A stretch of DNA of 64,000 nt from NCBI RefSeq assembly GCF_900102855.1, contig NZ_FMWD01000004.1, forward strand, positions 339,852-403,851. Direction: 5' to 3'. The translations under genes were made by a program, and so were the position numbers. The DNA comes from Thiohalomonas denitrificans. Lineage in GTDB: Bacteria; Pseudomonadota; Gammaproteobacteria; Thiohalomonadales; Thiohalomonadaceae. The notes beneath the pieces are model-generated. The model ran no database searches and was not told where the DNA came from. It saw only the letters and a list, made by a program, of their open reading frames with translations. Of this stretch, positions 33,902-43,714 are shown piece by piece; positions within the stretch are counted from its first letter, which is position 1; each line of letters opens with the position of its first letter.

Positions 33902-35947
33902 ATGGTGCACCGCAATCGTCTCGCCAAAGAAACCAGTCCCTACCTGCTCCAGCACGCCGACAATCCGGTGGATTGGTATCCGTGGGGGGACGAGGCGTTG
34001 GGCCGGGCGCGTCGAGAGGACCGCCCGATTCTGCTCTCGATCGGCTACTCGGCCTGTCACTGGTGCCATGTCATGGCCCATGAATCGTTCGAGAATCCGG
34101 AAACCGCTCACCTGATGAACGAGCATTTCGTGAACATCAAAGTGGACCGGGAGGAGCGTCCCGACCTCGACCGCATCTACCAGACCGCCCACCAGTATCT
34201 CACCCGACGCCCCGGCGGATGGCCGCTGACGCTTTTCCTGACCCCCGACCAGATACCCTTCGCCGCCGGTACCTATTTCCCGCCCAACCCGCGGCACGGC
34301 CTGCCTGCCTTCCCCGACATATTGCAGCGGGTGGCCGACTTCTTCCATGAACGGCGCGACGCCATCGAAGAGCAGAATGAATCCCTGCAAGAGGCGCTGC
34401 AGGGGGCGGTCGACTCCCGGGTGGCGGGGCTGCCCGACGACGGGCCGTTGCGCCGGGCGCGCCACGAGCTGGAGGCGAATTTTGATCACGAGCATGGCGG
34501 ACTCGGGACGGCACCGAAATTTCCGCACGCCCATTCCCACGCTTTCCTGCTGCGCCAGGCTGCCCGGCACAACGACAACGAAGCGCGCGACATCGCCCTG
34601 AATTCACTCGCCGCGATGGTCAGCGGCGGGCTTTTCGACCAAATCGGCGGCGGTTTCTTCCGCTATGCAGTGGACGCGCGCTGGGAGATCCCGCACTTCG
34701 AGAAGATGCTTTACGACAACGGCCCCCTGCTGAGTCTCTGCATCGACGCCTGGCAAGTGAGCGGCGAGGAGCGATTCCGCCGGGCCGCCGTTCTGACCGC
34801 GGAGTGGGTGCTCCGTGAAATGCAGTCGCCCGAAGGGGGCTACTACGCCACGCTGGATGCCGACAGCGGCGGGCAGGAGGGCGGATTCTACCTGTGGACC
34901 CGTGAGGCGGCCCGGGAAGCACTGGAGCCGGACGACTTCCGGCTGGCCGCGGCAGCCTACGGACTCGATCAGTCAGCGAATTTCGAAGGTCAGTGGCACC
35001 TGACCCGTCGCCCTTCCATCGAAGCACTGGCGGAGAGCTTCGACATGGCCTCATCAAAACTGGAGCGGCGCCTTGAGGCGATACGCCAGCGGCTGTTCGC
35101 CGCGCGAGAGCAGCGGCAGCGGCCCGGCCGTGATGAAAAGGTGCTCACCAGCTGGAACGGGCTGATGATCAGCGCCATGGCCGACGCCGGCCGGCGTCTG
35201 AACGAACCGCGCTTCACCGCATCGGCCGAGCGAGCCCTGGATTTCATCCGGACCCGGTTGACCGACAACGGCAGACTGATGGCGGTCTACAAAGATGGCC
35301 AGGCGCGGCTATCGGGCTATCTCGACGACTACGCCTTTCTGGCCGATGGCGTCGTATCACTGCTCGAAGCGCGCTGGCGCGATGGTGATCTCAACTTTGC
35401 ACTCGACCTCACTGAAACCCTTCAGGAGCATTTTCAGGACCACGAGGCCGGCGGTTTCTTTTTTACGGCCGATGATCATGAAGCCCTGATCCTGCGGCCC
35501 AAGCCCTTCATGGATGAGTCTACGCCCTCCGGAAACGGCATCGCGGCACGGGCGCTGCTGACACTTGGGCACCTGACCGGGCGTACCGATTTACTGGACG
35601 CGGCGGAGGAGACGCTTCAGGCCGGCTGGAACAGTTTAAGCGAGGTGCCCTCCATCCATGGTGCGCTGCTGCATGCCCTTGAAGACTACCTGATGCCGCC
35701 ACAACAGGTAATCCTGCGAGGTGAGGATCGAGGCCTGCAGGAGTGGCAGGATCGACTGGCCGGGCACTTCGCTCCCCACCGCCTGGTGTTTTCCATCCCT
35801 GCCGGGGCCCGCGATCTTCCGGGCCTGCTCGCGGAACGTCCTGCGGACGGCGGGCAGCTTGCCTATGTCTGCGGTGCCCATCGCTGCGCACCGCCGGTAC
35901 GCGATTTCGAGGCCCTGGAGCGCACTCTCGAGCGCACCGGGACCTGA
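33902..35947 (+). CDS. Thioredoxin domain-containing DUF255 protein (YyaL/SPATA20-like)
   Basis: A 681-residue protein: N-terminal DUF255 thioredoxin-like fold ([20 protein letters not shown], then [20 protein letters not shown] with CHWC), followed by a long alpha/alpha-toroid, glycosidase-like domain. The start ATG at 33902 follows CAGGAG by 7 nt. Widespread and conserved but of unknown biochemical role; the CHWC motif suggests redox or Cys-ligand chemistry. Divergent from rlmI. Confidence 0.92.
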   Translation: MVHRNRLAKETSPYLLQHADNPVDWYPWGDEALGRARREDRPILLSIGYSACHWCHVMAHESFENPETAHLMNEHFVNIKVDREERPDLDRIYQTAHQYLTRRPGGWPLTLFLTPDQIPFAAGTYFPPNPRHGLPAFPDILQRVADFFHERRDAIEEQNESLQEALQGAVDSRVAGLPDDGPLRRARHELEANFDHEHGGLGTAPKFPHAHSHAFLLRQAARHNDNEARDIALNSLAAMVSGGLFDQIGGGFFRYAVDARWEIPHFEKMLYDNGPLLSLCIDAWQVSGEERFRRAAVLTAEWVLREMQSPEGGYYATLDADSGGQEGGFYLWTREAAREALEPDDFRLAAAAYGLDQSANFEGQWHLTRRPSIEALAESFDMASSKLERRLEAIRQRLFAAREQRQRPGRDEKVLTSWNGLMISAMADAGRRLNEPRFTASAERALDFIRTRLTDNGRLMAVYKDGQARLSGYLDDYAFLADGVVSLLEARWRDGDLNFALDLTETLQEHFQDHEAGGFFFTADDHEALILRPKPFMDESTPSGNGIAARALLTLGHLTGRTDLLDAAEETLQAGWNSLSEVPSIHGALLHALEDYLMPPQQVILRGEDRGLQEWQDRLAGHFAPHRLVFSIPAGARDLPGLLAERPADGGQLAYVCGAHRCAPPVRDFEALERTLERTGT

Positions 35948-36009
35948 GAATCATCACCCTCGTGAGCGGGCACCTCCCTGCCCGGGGTACGCACTCCGGG
36001 CTGGTGCTC

Positions 36010-36942
36010 CTACAGGTGGTAGCCGAACGCCTCGTGGAAACGGGCCTTGAACTCGTCCTGGCTGAAGCGGTGATTCTGGGTGCCGTGCTGTTCGACCTTG
36101 ATCGCTCCCATCAGTGAGGCGACACGTCCGGTGGTCTCCCAGTCCATGTCATTGACGAGGCCGTGGAGCAGACCCGCTCGATAGGCATCACCACAACCGG
36201 TGGGATCATTGATGCCGCGCACCGGCGCCGCAGGGATCTCGTAGCGGTGCTTCGGCGTATAGATATAGGAGCCCTTGCCACCGCGAGTGACAATGAAGGC
36301 CTCGACCTGTTCAGCGATCTCGTGAGGGCTCTTGCCGGTACGCTCTTCGATCAATTGCGCCTCGTAGTCATTGGCCGCCAACCAGGTGGCCTGTTCGACG
36401 AAACGCATCAAGTCGTCGCCATTGAACATCGGCAGGCCCTGGCCCGGATCGAAGATAAAGGGGATGCCTGCCTCGGCGAACTGTTCGGCGTGCTCGATCA
36501 TGCCGTCGCGGCCATCGGGCGCGACGATGCCGATTTGAACATCCTCCGCCTCGCCGACACTCTTTTCATGGGCAAAACCCATGGCGCCCGGATGGAAGGC
36601 CGTGATCTGGTTGTCATCCTGATCCGTCGTAATGAAGGCCTGGGCGGTATAGGTATTGTCCAGCACCTTGATATGACGGGTGTCGATGCCCTGTTGCTGC
36701 ATCCAGTCCCCGTAGGGGTCGAAGTCGCGACCGACGGTGGCCATGGGCAGCGGTGCGCCGCCGAGCAGCTTGAGGTTGTAGGCGATATTACCGGCGCAGC
36801 CGCCAAACTCCTTGCGCATGTCCGGCACCAGGAACGAGACGTTCAGCAGGTGAACCTTGTCCGGCAGGATGTGATTCTTGAAGCGGTCGTGAAAGACCAT
36901 AATGGTGTCATACGCGATGGAGCCGCAGATCAATGCCGACAT
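36010..36942 (-). CDS. PfkB family carbohydrate/nucleoside kinase
   Basis: A 310-residue ribokinase-fold enzyme: FGGCAGNIAYNLKLLGGAPL near 48 and the PfkB signature GINDPTGCGDAYRAGLLHGL with the catalytic Asp. The closest kinds I recall are adenosine kinase-like or sugar kinase proteins; a short lid and TAQAFITTDQDDNQITAF suggest adenosine or fructose-type substrates, unproven. Located downstream of dgkA, possibly the last gene of the gcv transcript. Confidence 0.88.
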   Translation of the reverse strand: MSALICGSIAYDTIMVFHDRFKNHILPDKVHLLNVSFLVPDMRKEFGGCAGNIAYNLKLLGGAPLPMATVGRDFDPYGDWMQQQGIDTRHIKVLDNTYTAQAFITTDQDDNQITAFHPGAMGFAHEKSVGEAEDVQIGIVAPDGRDGMIEHAEQFAEAGIPFIFDPGQGLPMFNGDDLMRFVEQATWLAANDYEAQLIEERTGKSPHEIAEQVEAFIVTRGGKGSYIYTPKHRYEIPAAPVRGINDPTGCGDAYRAGLLHGLVNDMDWETTGRVASLMGAIKVEQHGTQNHRFSQDEFKARFHEAFGYHL

Positions 36943-37017
36943 GGGTAATCCTTTTCTGAGGGTTCAAAAGCAGGAACAACGTAGCGATAGCCCGCCCACA
37001 AGGCAAGAGCGATCGAA

Positions 37018-37404
37018 TCACCACCAGCGGTCGGCAATGAGCAGTGCCCAAATCACACCGGCATTGACCAGTGCCATAAAGACCGCAGCGGAACCGATAT
37101 CCTTGGCCCGGCCGGAGAGGGTGTGAATTTCCACCCCCACCCGATCAACCACGACTTCGATGGCGGAGTTGAGCAACTCCACCACCAGAACCAGCAGGAG
37201 GCTGCCGATGAGCAGGGCCCGCTCGACCGCGGTCTGCCCCAGCCATACGGCGGCCGGCACCATGACGACCAGAGCAATTAGCTCGAGACGAAACGCCTCC
37301 TCGTAGGTCACGGCCGCCTTGAGGCCCTTCATGGAGTAGCCGAAGGCCTGAAAGACATGGGCCAGACCCCTACAGTCCGGCTTGTTGATTTCCTCCGGTT
37401 TCAC
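37018..37404 (-). CDS. dgkA: Diacylglycerol kinase
   Basis: A 128-residue DgkA: three membrane helices, with [20 protein letters not shown] and [15 protein letters not shown], the Glu-Asn-Ala motif of the active site. Recycles diacylglycerol from membrane-derived oligosaccharide synthesis. GTG start overlaps the gcvPB stop (GTGA), so it is translated with the glycine cleavage genes, a link with no obvious metabolic sense. Confidence 0.94.
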   Translation of the reverse strand: MKPEEINKPDCRGLAHVFQAFGYSMKGLKAAVTYEEAFRLELIALVVMVPAAVWLGQTAVERALLIGSLLLVLVVELLNSAIEVVVDRVGVEIHTLSGRAKDIGSAAVFMALVNAGVIWALLIADRWW

Positions 37405-38861
37405 GCCACCGGCTCCGGTTTCCAGGTCAGGTTCAGTTCGCGCGCCGCCTTCACATCGTCCAGGCGTTTGACGGGTAGCGTGTGGGGTGCGGAGGTGACG
37501 ATTTCCGGATTATCCCGTGCCTCGTTACGGATGGCCGCCATCGCCGCGACAAAGGCATCCAGGGTTTCGCGGCTTTCCGTCTCGGTGGGTTCGATAAGGA
37601 AACACTCGGGCACCAGCAGCGGAAAATAGGCGGTCGGGGCGTGCTGCCCGTAGTCCAGCAGGCGCTTGGCAAAGTCCATGGCCGAAACGCCGTACGTCTT
37701 TGCCTCATGCTTCAGCGTAAGAACGAATTCGTGGGTCGCACGCCGATCCGGAAAGGGCATTTCGAAGCCTTCCGCCTGGAGACGAGCCATCAGGTAATTG
37801 GCATTGAGCGTTGCGAAGCCCGCCACCCGTTCCATGCCCTCGCGACCCAGCATGCGCGCATAGACATAGGCGCGCAGCAGCACACCGATATTGCCCATGA
37901 AGGCCGACAGCCGGCCGATGCTCTGCGGCCTTTCGGATTCGGTGACCCAGCGGTATTCGCGGCCATCGTGATCCACCATCGGCACCGGCAGGAAGGGCTC
38001 CAGCCGTTCGCTGACCACTACCGGGCCGGCACCGGGCCCGCCGCCGCCGTGAGGGGTCGAGAAAGTCTTGTGGACATTCAGATGCACCACATCGAAACCC
38101 ATGTCGCCGGGCTTCACCTTGCCGAGAATGGCGTTGAGATTGGCACCATCGTAATAGAGCAGCCCTCCGGCCTCGTGAACGATCTTGGCAATCTCCAGGA
38201 TACGCCGGTCGAAAACCCCCAGAGTGGAGGGATTGGTGAGCATGATGCCGGCGGTCTGTGGTCCGACCACCTCCCGCAGGGCCTCCACATCCACATCGCC
38301 GCTCGGGTCGGTGGGGATCTCGCGCACCTTGTAGCCGCACATGACGGCGGTAGCCGGATTGGTGCCGTGGGCGGCATCGGGGACCAGGATTTCACTGCGA
38401 GTCTCATCGCCGCGTGCGTCGTGCCAGGCGCGAATCATCGCCACCCCGGCAAACTCGCCCTGGGCGCCCGCCATCGGGGTCAGCGAGCAGGCGGCCATGC
38501 CGGTGACCTGCTTCAGCATCTCCTGCAATTCGAACAGGCAGGCCATCACTCCCTGCCCGTGACTGGAGGCCGGAGCGTGCGGGTGCCGCCCGAGGAAGCC
38601 GGGCAGCATCGCCTGGGCATTGGCCCCGCGCGGGTTGTATTTCATGGTGCAGGAACCCAGCGGATAGAACTGTGTATCGATGGAGAAGTTCTTCTGCGAA
38701 AGCCGCGTGTAGTGGCGCACCGCCTGCAGCTCAGAGACCTCCGGCAGGGTCGGGCGCCCCTTGCGCCGCAGGTGCGCGGGAATATCGTCCGCCGACGGTG
38801 CCTCCGCCGGTGCCTGGGCTCCGTTAAAACGGCCCGATTGGGACTGTTCGAATATCAGCAT
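37401..38861 (-). CDS. gcvPB: Glycine dehydrogenase (decarboxylating) subunit 2
   Basis: A 486-residue C-terminal half of the P-protein. The PLP-binding Lys265 is in [19 protein letters not shown]; also [19 protein letters not shown] and the C-terminal [14 protein letters not shown]. Pairs with gcvPA to decarboxylate glycine and load the aminomethyl group on GcvH. Separated from gcvPA by 96 bp that carry a degenerate CTAGCTAGT/ACTCGCAACTC tract. Confidence 0.97.
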   Translation of the reverse strand: MLIFEQSQSGRFNGAQAPAEAPSADDIPAHLRRKGRPTLPEVSELQAVRHYTRLSQKNFSIDTQFYPLGSCTMKYNPRGANAQAMLPGFLGRHPHAPASSHGQGVMACLFELQEMLKQVTGMAACSLTPMAGAQGEFAGVAMIRAWHDARGDETRSEILVPDAAHGTNPATAVMCGYKVREIPTDPSGDVDVEALREVVGPQTAGIMLTNPSTLGVFDRRILEIAKIVHEAGGLLYYDGANLNAILGKVKPGDMGFDVVHLNVHKTFSTPHGGGGPGAGPVVVSERLEPFLPVPMVDHDGREYRWVTESERPQSIGRLSAFMGNIGVLLRAYVYARMLGREGMERVAGFATLNANYLMARLQAEGFEMPFPDRRATHEFVLTLKHEAKTYGVSAMDFAKRLLDYGQHAPTAYFPLLVPECFLIEPTETESRETLDAFVAAMAAIRNEARDNPEIVTSAPHTLPVKRLDDVKAARELNLTWKPEPVA

Positions 38862-38869
38862 GTTGTCTC

Positions 38870-38957
38870 GGCTATCAGTAGCTAGTAGCTAGTGGCTAGT
38901 AGCGAGGGGGCGGACGTAGGGGGGGTTCCTAGCCACTCGTAACTCGCAACTCGCAAC
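38870..38957. repeat. Degenerate AGCTAGTAGC/ACTCGCAACTC tract between gcvPB and gcvPA
   Basis: AGTAGCTAGTAGCTAGTGGC at the left and ACTCGTAACTCGCAACTCGC at the right. Same family as 32386-32513. The only spacer in an otherwise tight gcv operon. Confidence 0.65.
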
Positions 38958-40367
38958 TCAAATCGTTCCCTCGGGGGGACGCAGTTTGGTGCAGGCGGGC
39001 CCGCGGTTGCGGTCCAGGATGCGCTCCAGATGGCGGCCATACTCTTCGATATCCGCTTCGCCGTGTTTCTCGGTGGCGCACACCAGGATGCAGTTTTCCA
39101 GTTCGGGGTAATCCTCCGCCAGCGGATAACCGGCCAGGACATCCTGGGCGCCGAGGGCGCGAATCACGGTATCCACCGGCACCGGCAGACGCAGCACGGT
39201 TTCGTGGAACACCGGCCCCTCGAACACCCGCTGCACGCCTTCTACCCTTGTCAGGCGCTCCACCAGTGCTCCGGTGTTGGCATGACAAGCGCCCGCCACC
39301 CGTTCGAGCCCTCGGGGACCGAGCAGGGCCATGTGAATAGTGGCAGCGGCGGCCAGCAGTCCCTGGTTGGTGCAGATGTTGGAGGTCGCCTTGGAGCGGC
39401 GGATGTGCTGCTCACGGGCCTGCAGGGTCAGCGTGAAACCGGGGCGTCCCTCGCTGTCCAGCGTCTTGCCGACCACCCGTCCGGGCATCTGCCGTACGTA
39501 AGCCTGCTTGCAGGCCATGAAGCCGAAGTAGGGACCACCCGAGGCGAGCGGCGCACCCAGCGGCTGACCCTCGCCGCAGGCGATATCGGCGCCCTTGGCA
39601 CCCCATTCACCCGGCGGCTTGAGCAGCGCCAGGGCGACAGGGTTGACCACCGCGATGGCAAGTGCGCCATGGGCATGCGCCCAGTCCGTGAGCGCATCCA
39701 CCTCTTCCAGTCGCCCGAAAAAGTTGGGCTGCGGGATCACCACAGCGGCCATCCCCTCCTCCAGCAAGGGCTCCAGAGACTCGACGGCGGTTATTCCCGA
39801 CTCGGGTTCATAGGGGACCTCGACCAGTTCGATGCCCTGGTTTCGCACGAGGGTATGGACGGTCTGGCGATAGGCCGGGTGTACCGTGGCAGGTATCAAA
39901 ATGCGCCGTGACTTGTCCTTGCGATTAGCCCGCACCGCCATCAAAACCGCTTCGGCGAGTGCCGACGCGCCGTCATAGAGCGATGCGTTGGAGACATCGA
40001 GACCATTGAGGCTGGCGATCATGGTCTGGTACTCATAGACCAGTTGCAGGGTGCCCTGGCTCGCCTCCGCCTGATAGGGCGTGTAGGCGGAATAGAACTC
40101 ACCGCGGGTAACGATCTCCCAGACGGCCGCGGGAACGTGATGGTCGTAGGCGCCGGCGCCGATGAAACAGGCGGGCAGCCCATCCTCGGCGGCGCGCTCC
40201 TGCATCAGCCGCCCGATCTCCATCTCGTTCAGGCCGGCCGAGAGTTCATTCAGACCGTCGCTGCGCAGTTCCGCCGGGATCTCGTCAAAAAGGGCCTCGA
40301 TAGTGTCGACGCCGACCGTCTCCAGCATGGCCTTCACATCAGCTTCGGTATGGGGAATAAACGGCAT
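38958..40367 (-). CDS. gcvPA: Glycine dehydrogenase (decarboxylating) subunit 1
   Basis: A 469-residue N-terminal half of the P-protein: [40 protein letters not shown], and the C-terminal [20 protein letters not shown]. It lacks the PLP Lys, which is in gcvPB. Ends of the two halves match those of other split P-proteins. Confidence 0.97.
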   Translation of the reverse strand: MPFIPHTEADVKAMLETVGVDTIEALFDEIPAELRSDGLNELSAGLNEMEIGRLMQERAAEDGLPACFIGAGAYDHHVPAAVWEIVTRGEFYSAYTPYQAEASQGTLQLVYEYQTMIASLNGLDVSNASLYDGASALAEAVLMAVRANRKDKSRRILIPATVHPAYRQTVHTLVRNQGIELVEVPYEPESGITAVESLEPLLEEGMAAVVIPQPNFFGRLEEVDALTDWAHAHGALAIAVVNPVALALLKPPGEWGAKGADIACGEGQPLGAPLASGGPYFGFMACKQAYVRQMPGRVVGKTLDSEGRPGFTLTLQAREQHIRRSKATSNICTNQGLLAAAATIHMALLGPRGLERVAGACHANTGALVERLTRVEGVQRVFEGPVFHETVLRLPVPVDTVIRALGAQDVLAGYPLAEDYPELENCILVCATEKHGEADIEEYGRHLERILDRNRGPACTKLRPPEGTI

Positions 40368-40368
40368 G

Positions 40369-40752
40369 TCAGTGCTCTTCTATCATCCCGTTATAGGCAT
40401 CCGCATCGAGCAGTTCGGAGAGATCGCCCGATGGGCGCATGCGGAACAGCCAGCCCTCGCCGTACGGGTCCTGGTTCACCCGCTCGGGTGCATCCTCGAG
40501 TTGCTCATTGACCGCCGTGATCTCGCCATCCACCGGCGCGTAGATATCCGATGCGGCCTTTACCGACTCCACCACGGCACTGTCATCGCTGGCACCCACA
40601 CTGCTGCCCACTTCAGGCAACTCGACGAACACCATGTCGCCCAGCAGCTCCTGGGCATGATCAGTGATGCCCACGGTTATCGTGCCATCCGCTTCGTTGC
40701 GGACCCATTCATGGGACTTGGTGTACTTCAGTTCGGTAGGCACATTGCTCAT
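40369..40752 (-). CDS. gcvH: Glycine cleavage system H protein
   Basis: A 127-residue lipoyl carrier: [40 protein letters not shown] and the lipoyl Lys65 in [14 protein letters not shown]. The start ATG at 40752 is set by [10 protein letters not shown]; the in-frame codons above it are the repeat element. One base separates it from gcvPA. Confidence 0.97.
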   Translation of the reverse strand: MSNVPTELKYTKSHEWVRNEADGTITVGITDHAQELLGDMVFVELPEVGSSVGASDDSAVVESVKAASDIYAPVDGEITAVNEQLEDAPERVNQDPYGEGWLFRMRPSGDLSELLDADAYNGMIEEH

Positions 40753-40844
40753 CGTTTTTCTCCCTGCCGGTTCAGTTCGGTTACGGACGGCGAACCCGGC
40801 GCACGACCAAGCGTGCCACCGTTCGCCCAATGCTTCAATTACGG

Positions 40845-40911
40845 CAACCACAGAGAACACAGAGCATACAAAGGTCTCTCTCTGTTTTTCTCCGTGGCCT
40901 CTGTGGTCAAA
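40845..40911. repeat. CACAGAG inverted repeat within the gcv operon, copy F
   Basis: GCAACCACAGAGAACACAGA and the inverse TCCGTGGCCTCTGTGGTC 45 nt apart, in the gcvT-gcvH gap. It could form a 60-nt hairpin in the gcv mRNA. Confidence 0.65.
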
Positions 40912-40923
40912 CAGTCAAACCAT

Positions 40924-42009
40924 TCAAACCGCCGCTTTACCACCGCGGACGAAGGGCGGCTTGACTACCCGGGCGGCCAGGCGCCGGCCGCGGATCTCGA
41001 CCTCGACCCGCTCGATCACGCCGACCGGCATCCGGGCCAGAGCCACCGCAACGCCGAGGGTAGGAGCGAAGCTTCCGCTGGTGGTTTCACCTTCACCGAG
41101 CCCCTCGACATACACTTTTTGGTGCGGGCGCAGAACTCCCCTCTCTTCCAGGACCAGCCCCATCAGCTGCGCCGCCGGCCCCTCTTTGCGCTGCTGTTCG
41201 AGAACGCCGCGGCCGATGAAATCCCGATCCGCCGGCTCGAAGGCCACGGTCCAGGTTAGACCGGACTCCAGAGGCGATACGCCCTCGTCCATGTCCTGGC
41301 CATAGAGGTTCATGCCGGCTTCCAGGCGCAAGGTATCGCGGGCGCCGAGGCCGCAGGGGAGCACACCGACATCAGCGAGCCGGCGCCAGACCTCCTCGAC
41401 CTGGTCGGCCGGCACCACCAGTTCATAGCCGTCCTCGCCGGTATAACCGGTGCGGGCGATAAAGATACCGTCGACCTCCGTGGCACTGAATCGCTTGAGC
41501 CCGCGCGCCGGTTCGGCGCATTCGCCCAACACGGTATGGACCCGCTCCCGCGCCTCGGGTCCCTGAACCGCGATCATGGCCAAATCGTCCCGCTCGACCA
41601 CGTCGACGCCGTAGTCATCGACAAACCGGCGCAGCCAGCCGATATCCTTCTGCCGAGTGCCGGCGTTCACCACCAGGCGATACCACAGGTCGTCGAGATA
41701 GAAGACGATCAGGTCATCGATCACTCCGCCGTGTTCATTGAGCATGCAGGTATAAAGCGCCCTGCCCGGCGTGCCGTCGAGCCGGGCCACGTCGTTGGCC
41801 AGCAGGTAGCGCAGGTACTCCCGCGCCCGGGCACCCTCCACATCCACCACGCACATATGGGAGACGTCGAACATCCCCGCACTGCGGCGCACCGCGTGGT
41901 GCTCCTCGATCTGCGAACCGTAGTGGATCGGCATATCCCAGCCGGCAAAATCCACCATCTTGGCCCCCAGGGCCACATGCTGCTCGTAAAGCGGCGTCTT
42001 CTTACCCAA
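40924..42009 (-). CDS. gcvT: Glycine cleavage system aminomethyltransferase (T protein)
   Basis: A 361-residue T-protein: KTPLYEQHVALGAKMVDFAG, GMFDVSHMCVVDVEGARARE, CMLNEHGGVIDDLIVF and LGARDTLRLEAGMNLYG. Transfers the methylene group to tetrahydrofolate. Start: TTG at 42009, 6 nt after GGGGAG, matching the usual GKKTPLYEQH start; an upstream in-frame GTG at 42036 is less convincing. Confidence 0.96.
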   Translation of the reverse strand: MGKKTPLYEQHVALGAKMVDFAGWDMPIHYGSQIEEHHAVRRSAGMFDVSHMCVVDVEGARAREYLRYLLANDVARLDGTPGRALYTCMLNEHGGVIDDLIVFYLDDLWYRLVVNAGTRQKDIGWLRRFVDDYGVDVVERDDLAMIAVQGPEARERVHTVLGECAEPARGLKRFSATEVDGIFIARTGYTGEDGYELVVPADQVEEVWRRLADVGVLPCGLGARDTLRLEAGMNLYGQDMDEGVSPLESGLTWTVAFEPADRDFIGRGVLEQQRKEGPAAQLMGLVLEERGVLRPHQKVYVEGLGEGETTSGSFAPTLGVAVALARMPVGVIERVEVEIRGRRLAARVVKPPFVRGGKAAV

Positions 42010-42066
42010 AGTTATCTCCCCAATTTTCGAAAACACCTGCCGCGATATTTCCTCTCCTGCGATCCG

Positions 42067-42963
42067 TTATTCCTCAGCGTGGTAGGAACTCCGAACCATC
42101 GCCCCCGCTTTCACCCAATCAAAGCCGAGATCCTTCGCCTCCGCCTCGTAGACGGCGAAGGTATCCGGGTGAACATACTCCCGGACCGGCAAATGGTAGC
42201 GCGTCGGGCGCAGGTACTGGCCGAGCGCAAGGCGCTGGACGCCGATAGCACGCAGGTCCCGCATCACCTCGAGGACCTCATCGAAGGTTTCGCCCAGGCC
42301 CAGCATGAGGGCCGACTTGGTCTGCACCCGCTCTTTCTTACCGGCTTGTTCCAGCAGCCGCAGGGAGCGTTCATATTTTGCCCCTTTGCGCACGCTCCGA
42401 TAGAGCGAGGGGACCGTCTCGACATTGTGTCCCCACACCAGCCGGTCATCCGGTCCGAGGGCGGCCATGACCCGCTCGATAGCCGGCTCCTGGCAGCCCC
42501 GAAAGTCGGGAGTGAGGAGTTCCAGGCCGATTCCGGAACGCCGTGCCAGCAGCTCCCGGCAGGTATCGGCGAAGATACCGGCGCCGCCATCGTCCAGATC
42601 ATCGCGGTTGACCGACGTGAGCACCACATAATCGAGTCCCAGACGCTGCACCGCTTCCGCCACCCGGGCCGGTTCGCCGGTATCCGTCAGCGGGGGGCGC
42701 CCGGTCTTCACCGCGCAAAACCCACAGGCGCGGGTACAGGTATCCCCCAGCAGCATGAAAGTCGCGGTGCCGCGACTCCAGCATTCGCCCTGGTTGGGGC
42801 AGCGGGCCTCTTCGCAGACGGTATGCAGCCCCGGCCCGTGCACGGCATCCGCCGTAGAACCGTACGCCCCGCCACCGAGAGACTGGCGAATCCAGGAGGG
42901 CATGCGCCCGGCATTGGGCGTAGCCGAGTGGTCAAACACCGGGATAACGGTTTCGCGTGGCAT
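42067..42963 (-). CDS. lipA: Lipoyl synthase
   Basis: A 298-residue radical SAM enzyme. The auxiliary cluster motif CEEARCPNQGEC (CX4CX5C), the SAM cluster CTRACGFC (CX3CX2C) and the C-terminal RSSYHAEE are all present. First gene after the glycine riboswitch, so lipoylation of GcvH is regulated with its substrate. The ATG at 42963 starts MPRETVIPVFD; the next in-frame ATG at 43005 runs into the CACAGAG repeat. Confidence 0.93.
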   Translation of the reverse strand: MPRETVIPVFDHSATPNAGRMPSWIRQSLGGGAYGSTADAVHGPGLHTVCEEARCPNQGECWSRGTATFMLLGDTCTRACGFCAVKTGRPPLTDTGEPARVAEAVQRLGLDYVVLTSVNRDDLDDGGAGIFADTCRELLARRSGIGLELLTPDFRGCQEPAIERVMAALGPDDRLVWGHNVETVPSLYRSVRKGAKYERSLRLLEQAGKKERVQTKSALMLGLGETFDEVLEVMRDLRAIGVQRLALGQYLRPTRYHLPVREYVHPDTFAVYEAEAKDLGFDWVKAGAMVRSSYHAEE

Positions 42964-42989
42964 GGCCCCATATCCAATCGAAAAAACAT

Positions 42990-43011
42990 TTACCACAGAG
43001 TTCACAGAGGC
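42990..43011. repeat. Half copy of the CACAGAG repeat, copy G
   Basis: TTTACCACAGAGTTCACAGA between the terminator and lipA. No inverted partner. Confidence 0.55.
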
Positions 43012-43112
43012 ATGTTTGCGCAGGCGCCCGCCGGCACCCTCTGCCCGCTCTCATGGCCCAAACAATAAGGCTGCTCGGCATTCACCCACGAATTCTGCAA
43101 AGGACCCCCAAC

Positions 43113-43155
43113 AAAAAAGGGGCGACAGAAAACGTATAGCGTTTTCTGTCGCCCC
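43113..43155 (-). terminator. Riboswitch terminator of the lipA-gcv operon
   Basis: A 15-bp stem (GGGGCGACAGAAAAC, loop GCTATAC, its complement) followed by six Ts on the minus strand. It directly abuts the second glycine aptamer, so ligand binding can favour or block it. Confidence 0.88.
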
Positions 43156-43319
43156 TCTGTCCTTTCACCTGAGAGTTTTCTCTCTCCGTCGGTGGGCTTT
43201 TGCCTCTCTCCAGAGTCGACCGATACCCCGCGGTCCTTCTGCCTGAGCGATTCCGGGCGGGTTGCGCCTTCGGCGGCGGCCATCGAGGCCGGGGCCTCTG
43301 CCGCGCTCTCCCGCGGGGA
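43155..43319 (-). promoter_or_regulatory. Tandem glycine riboswitch (gcvT element)
   Basis: Minus strand: the first aptamer contains GCGGGAGAGCGCGGCAGAGG and CCCGGAATCGCTCAGGCAGA AGGACCGCGGGG; the second contains GACTCTGGAGAGAGGC and AACTCTCAGGTGAAAGGACA. These GGAGAG and CTCAGG...AAGGAC segments are the conserved core of glycine aptamers. It lies between a TATAGT promoter and a terminator, upstream of lipA-gcvT-gcvH-gcvP, whose enzymes break down glycine. Confidence 0.92.
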
Positions 43320-43337
43320 GCATGGGTCGAACGGGGA

Positions 43338-43365
43338 CTATACCGTTTCACTCAGGCTTTGAAAA
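43338..43365 (-). promoter_or_regulatory. Sigma70-like promoter of the riboswitch operon
   Basis: -10 TATAGT at 43343-43338 with TTTTCA 16 nt upstream (43365-43360). The predicted start near 43331 is 12 nt before the first aptamer. Only the -10 is strong. Confidence 0.6.
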
Positions 43366-43434
43366 GAAAGCTCTGCCGATGGCGGAAGTAGAACATATCG
43401 GGCCAGGGCTCCTCTTGATGCACTTGCCCCTGCT

Positions 43435-43520
43435 GTCATTACGAGGAGCCCCAGCGACGAAGTAATCTCCTGCTCCCAAACCCTAGATTGCCGCGTCGCT
43501 GGGGCCCCTCGCAATGACGG
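43435..43520. repeat. Paired REP element
   Basis: GTCATTACGAGGAGCCCCAG, GCGACGAAGTAATCT and its near inverse AGATTGCCGCGTCGCTGGGG, CCCCTCGCAATGAC form a long hairpin. Related single copy at 10391. Confidence 0.75.
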
Positions 43521-43605
43521 CTAACAGTTCACCGTTCATTCGGGGGACGGCTAACAGTTCATCGTTCATTCGGGGGACGGCTAACAGTTCATCGTTGATT
43601 CGGGG
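43516..43605. repeat. 3 x 30-bp tandem repeat
   Basis: Three copies of a 30-bp unit beginning GACGGCTAACAGTTCA and ending CATTCGGGG, next to the REP element. No gene in 43344-43714. Confidence 0.8.
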
Positions 43606-43714
43606 CCACACAGCGCGGGTACCGCTCGCAATGGCCAAATGCTCCTCACTGACCCGGCGCTCTTGATCGGGAAGTGATACAGGTAGTGCTCCCCTGCCAC
43701 CGGTCAGTCTGGTC

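Noticed and set aside
37482..38885. 467-codon open frame opposite gcvPB
   Set aside because: Antisense shadow of a well-supported gene.
43516..43605. Possible CRISPR repeats of 30 bp
   Set aside because: The three units are contiguous with no spacer and no cas genes are in the window.
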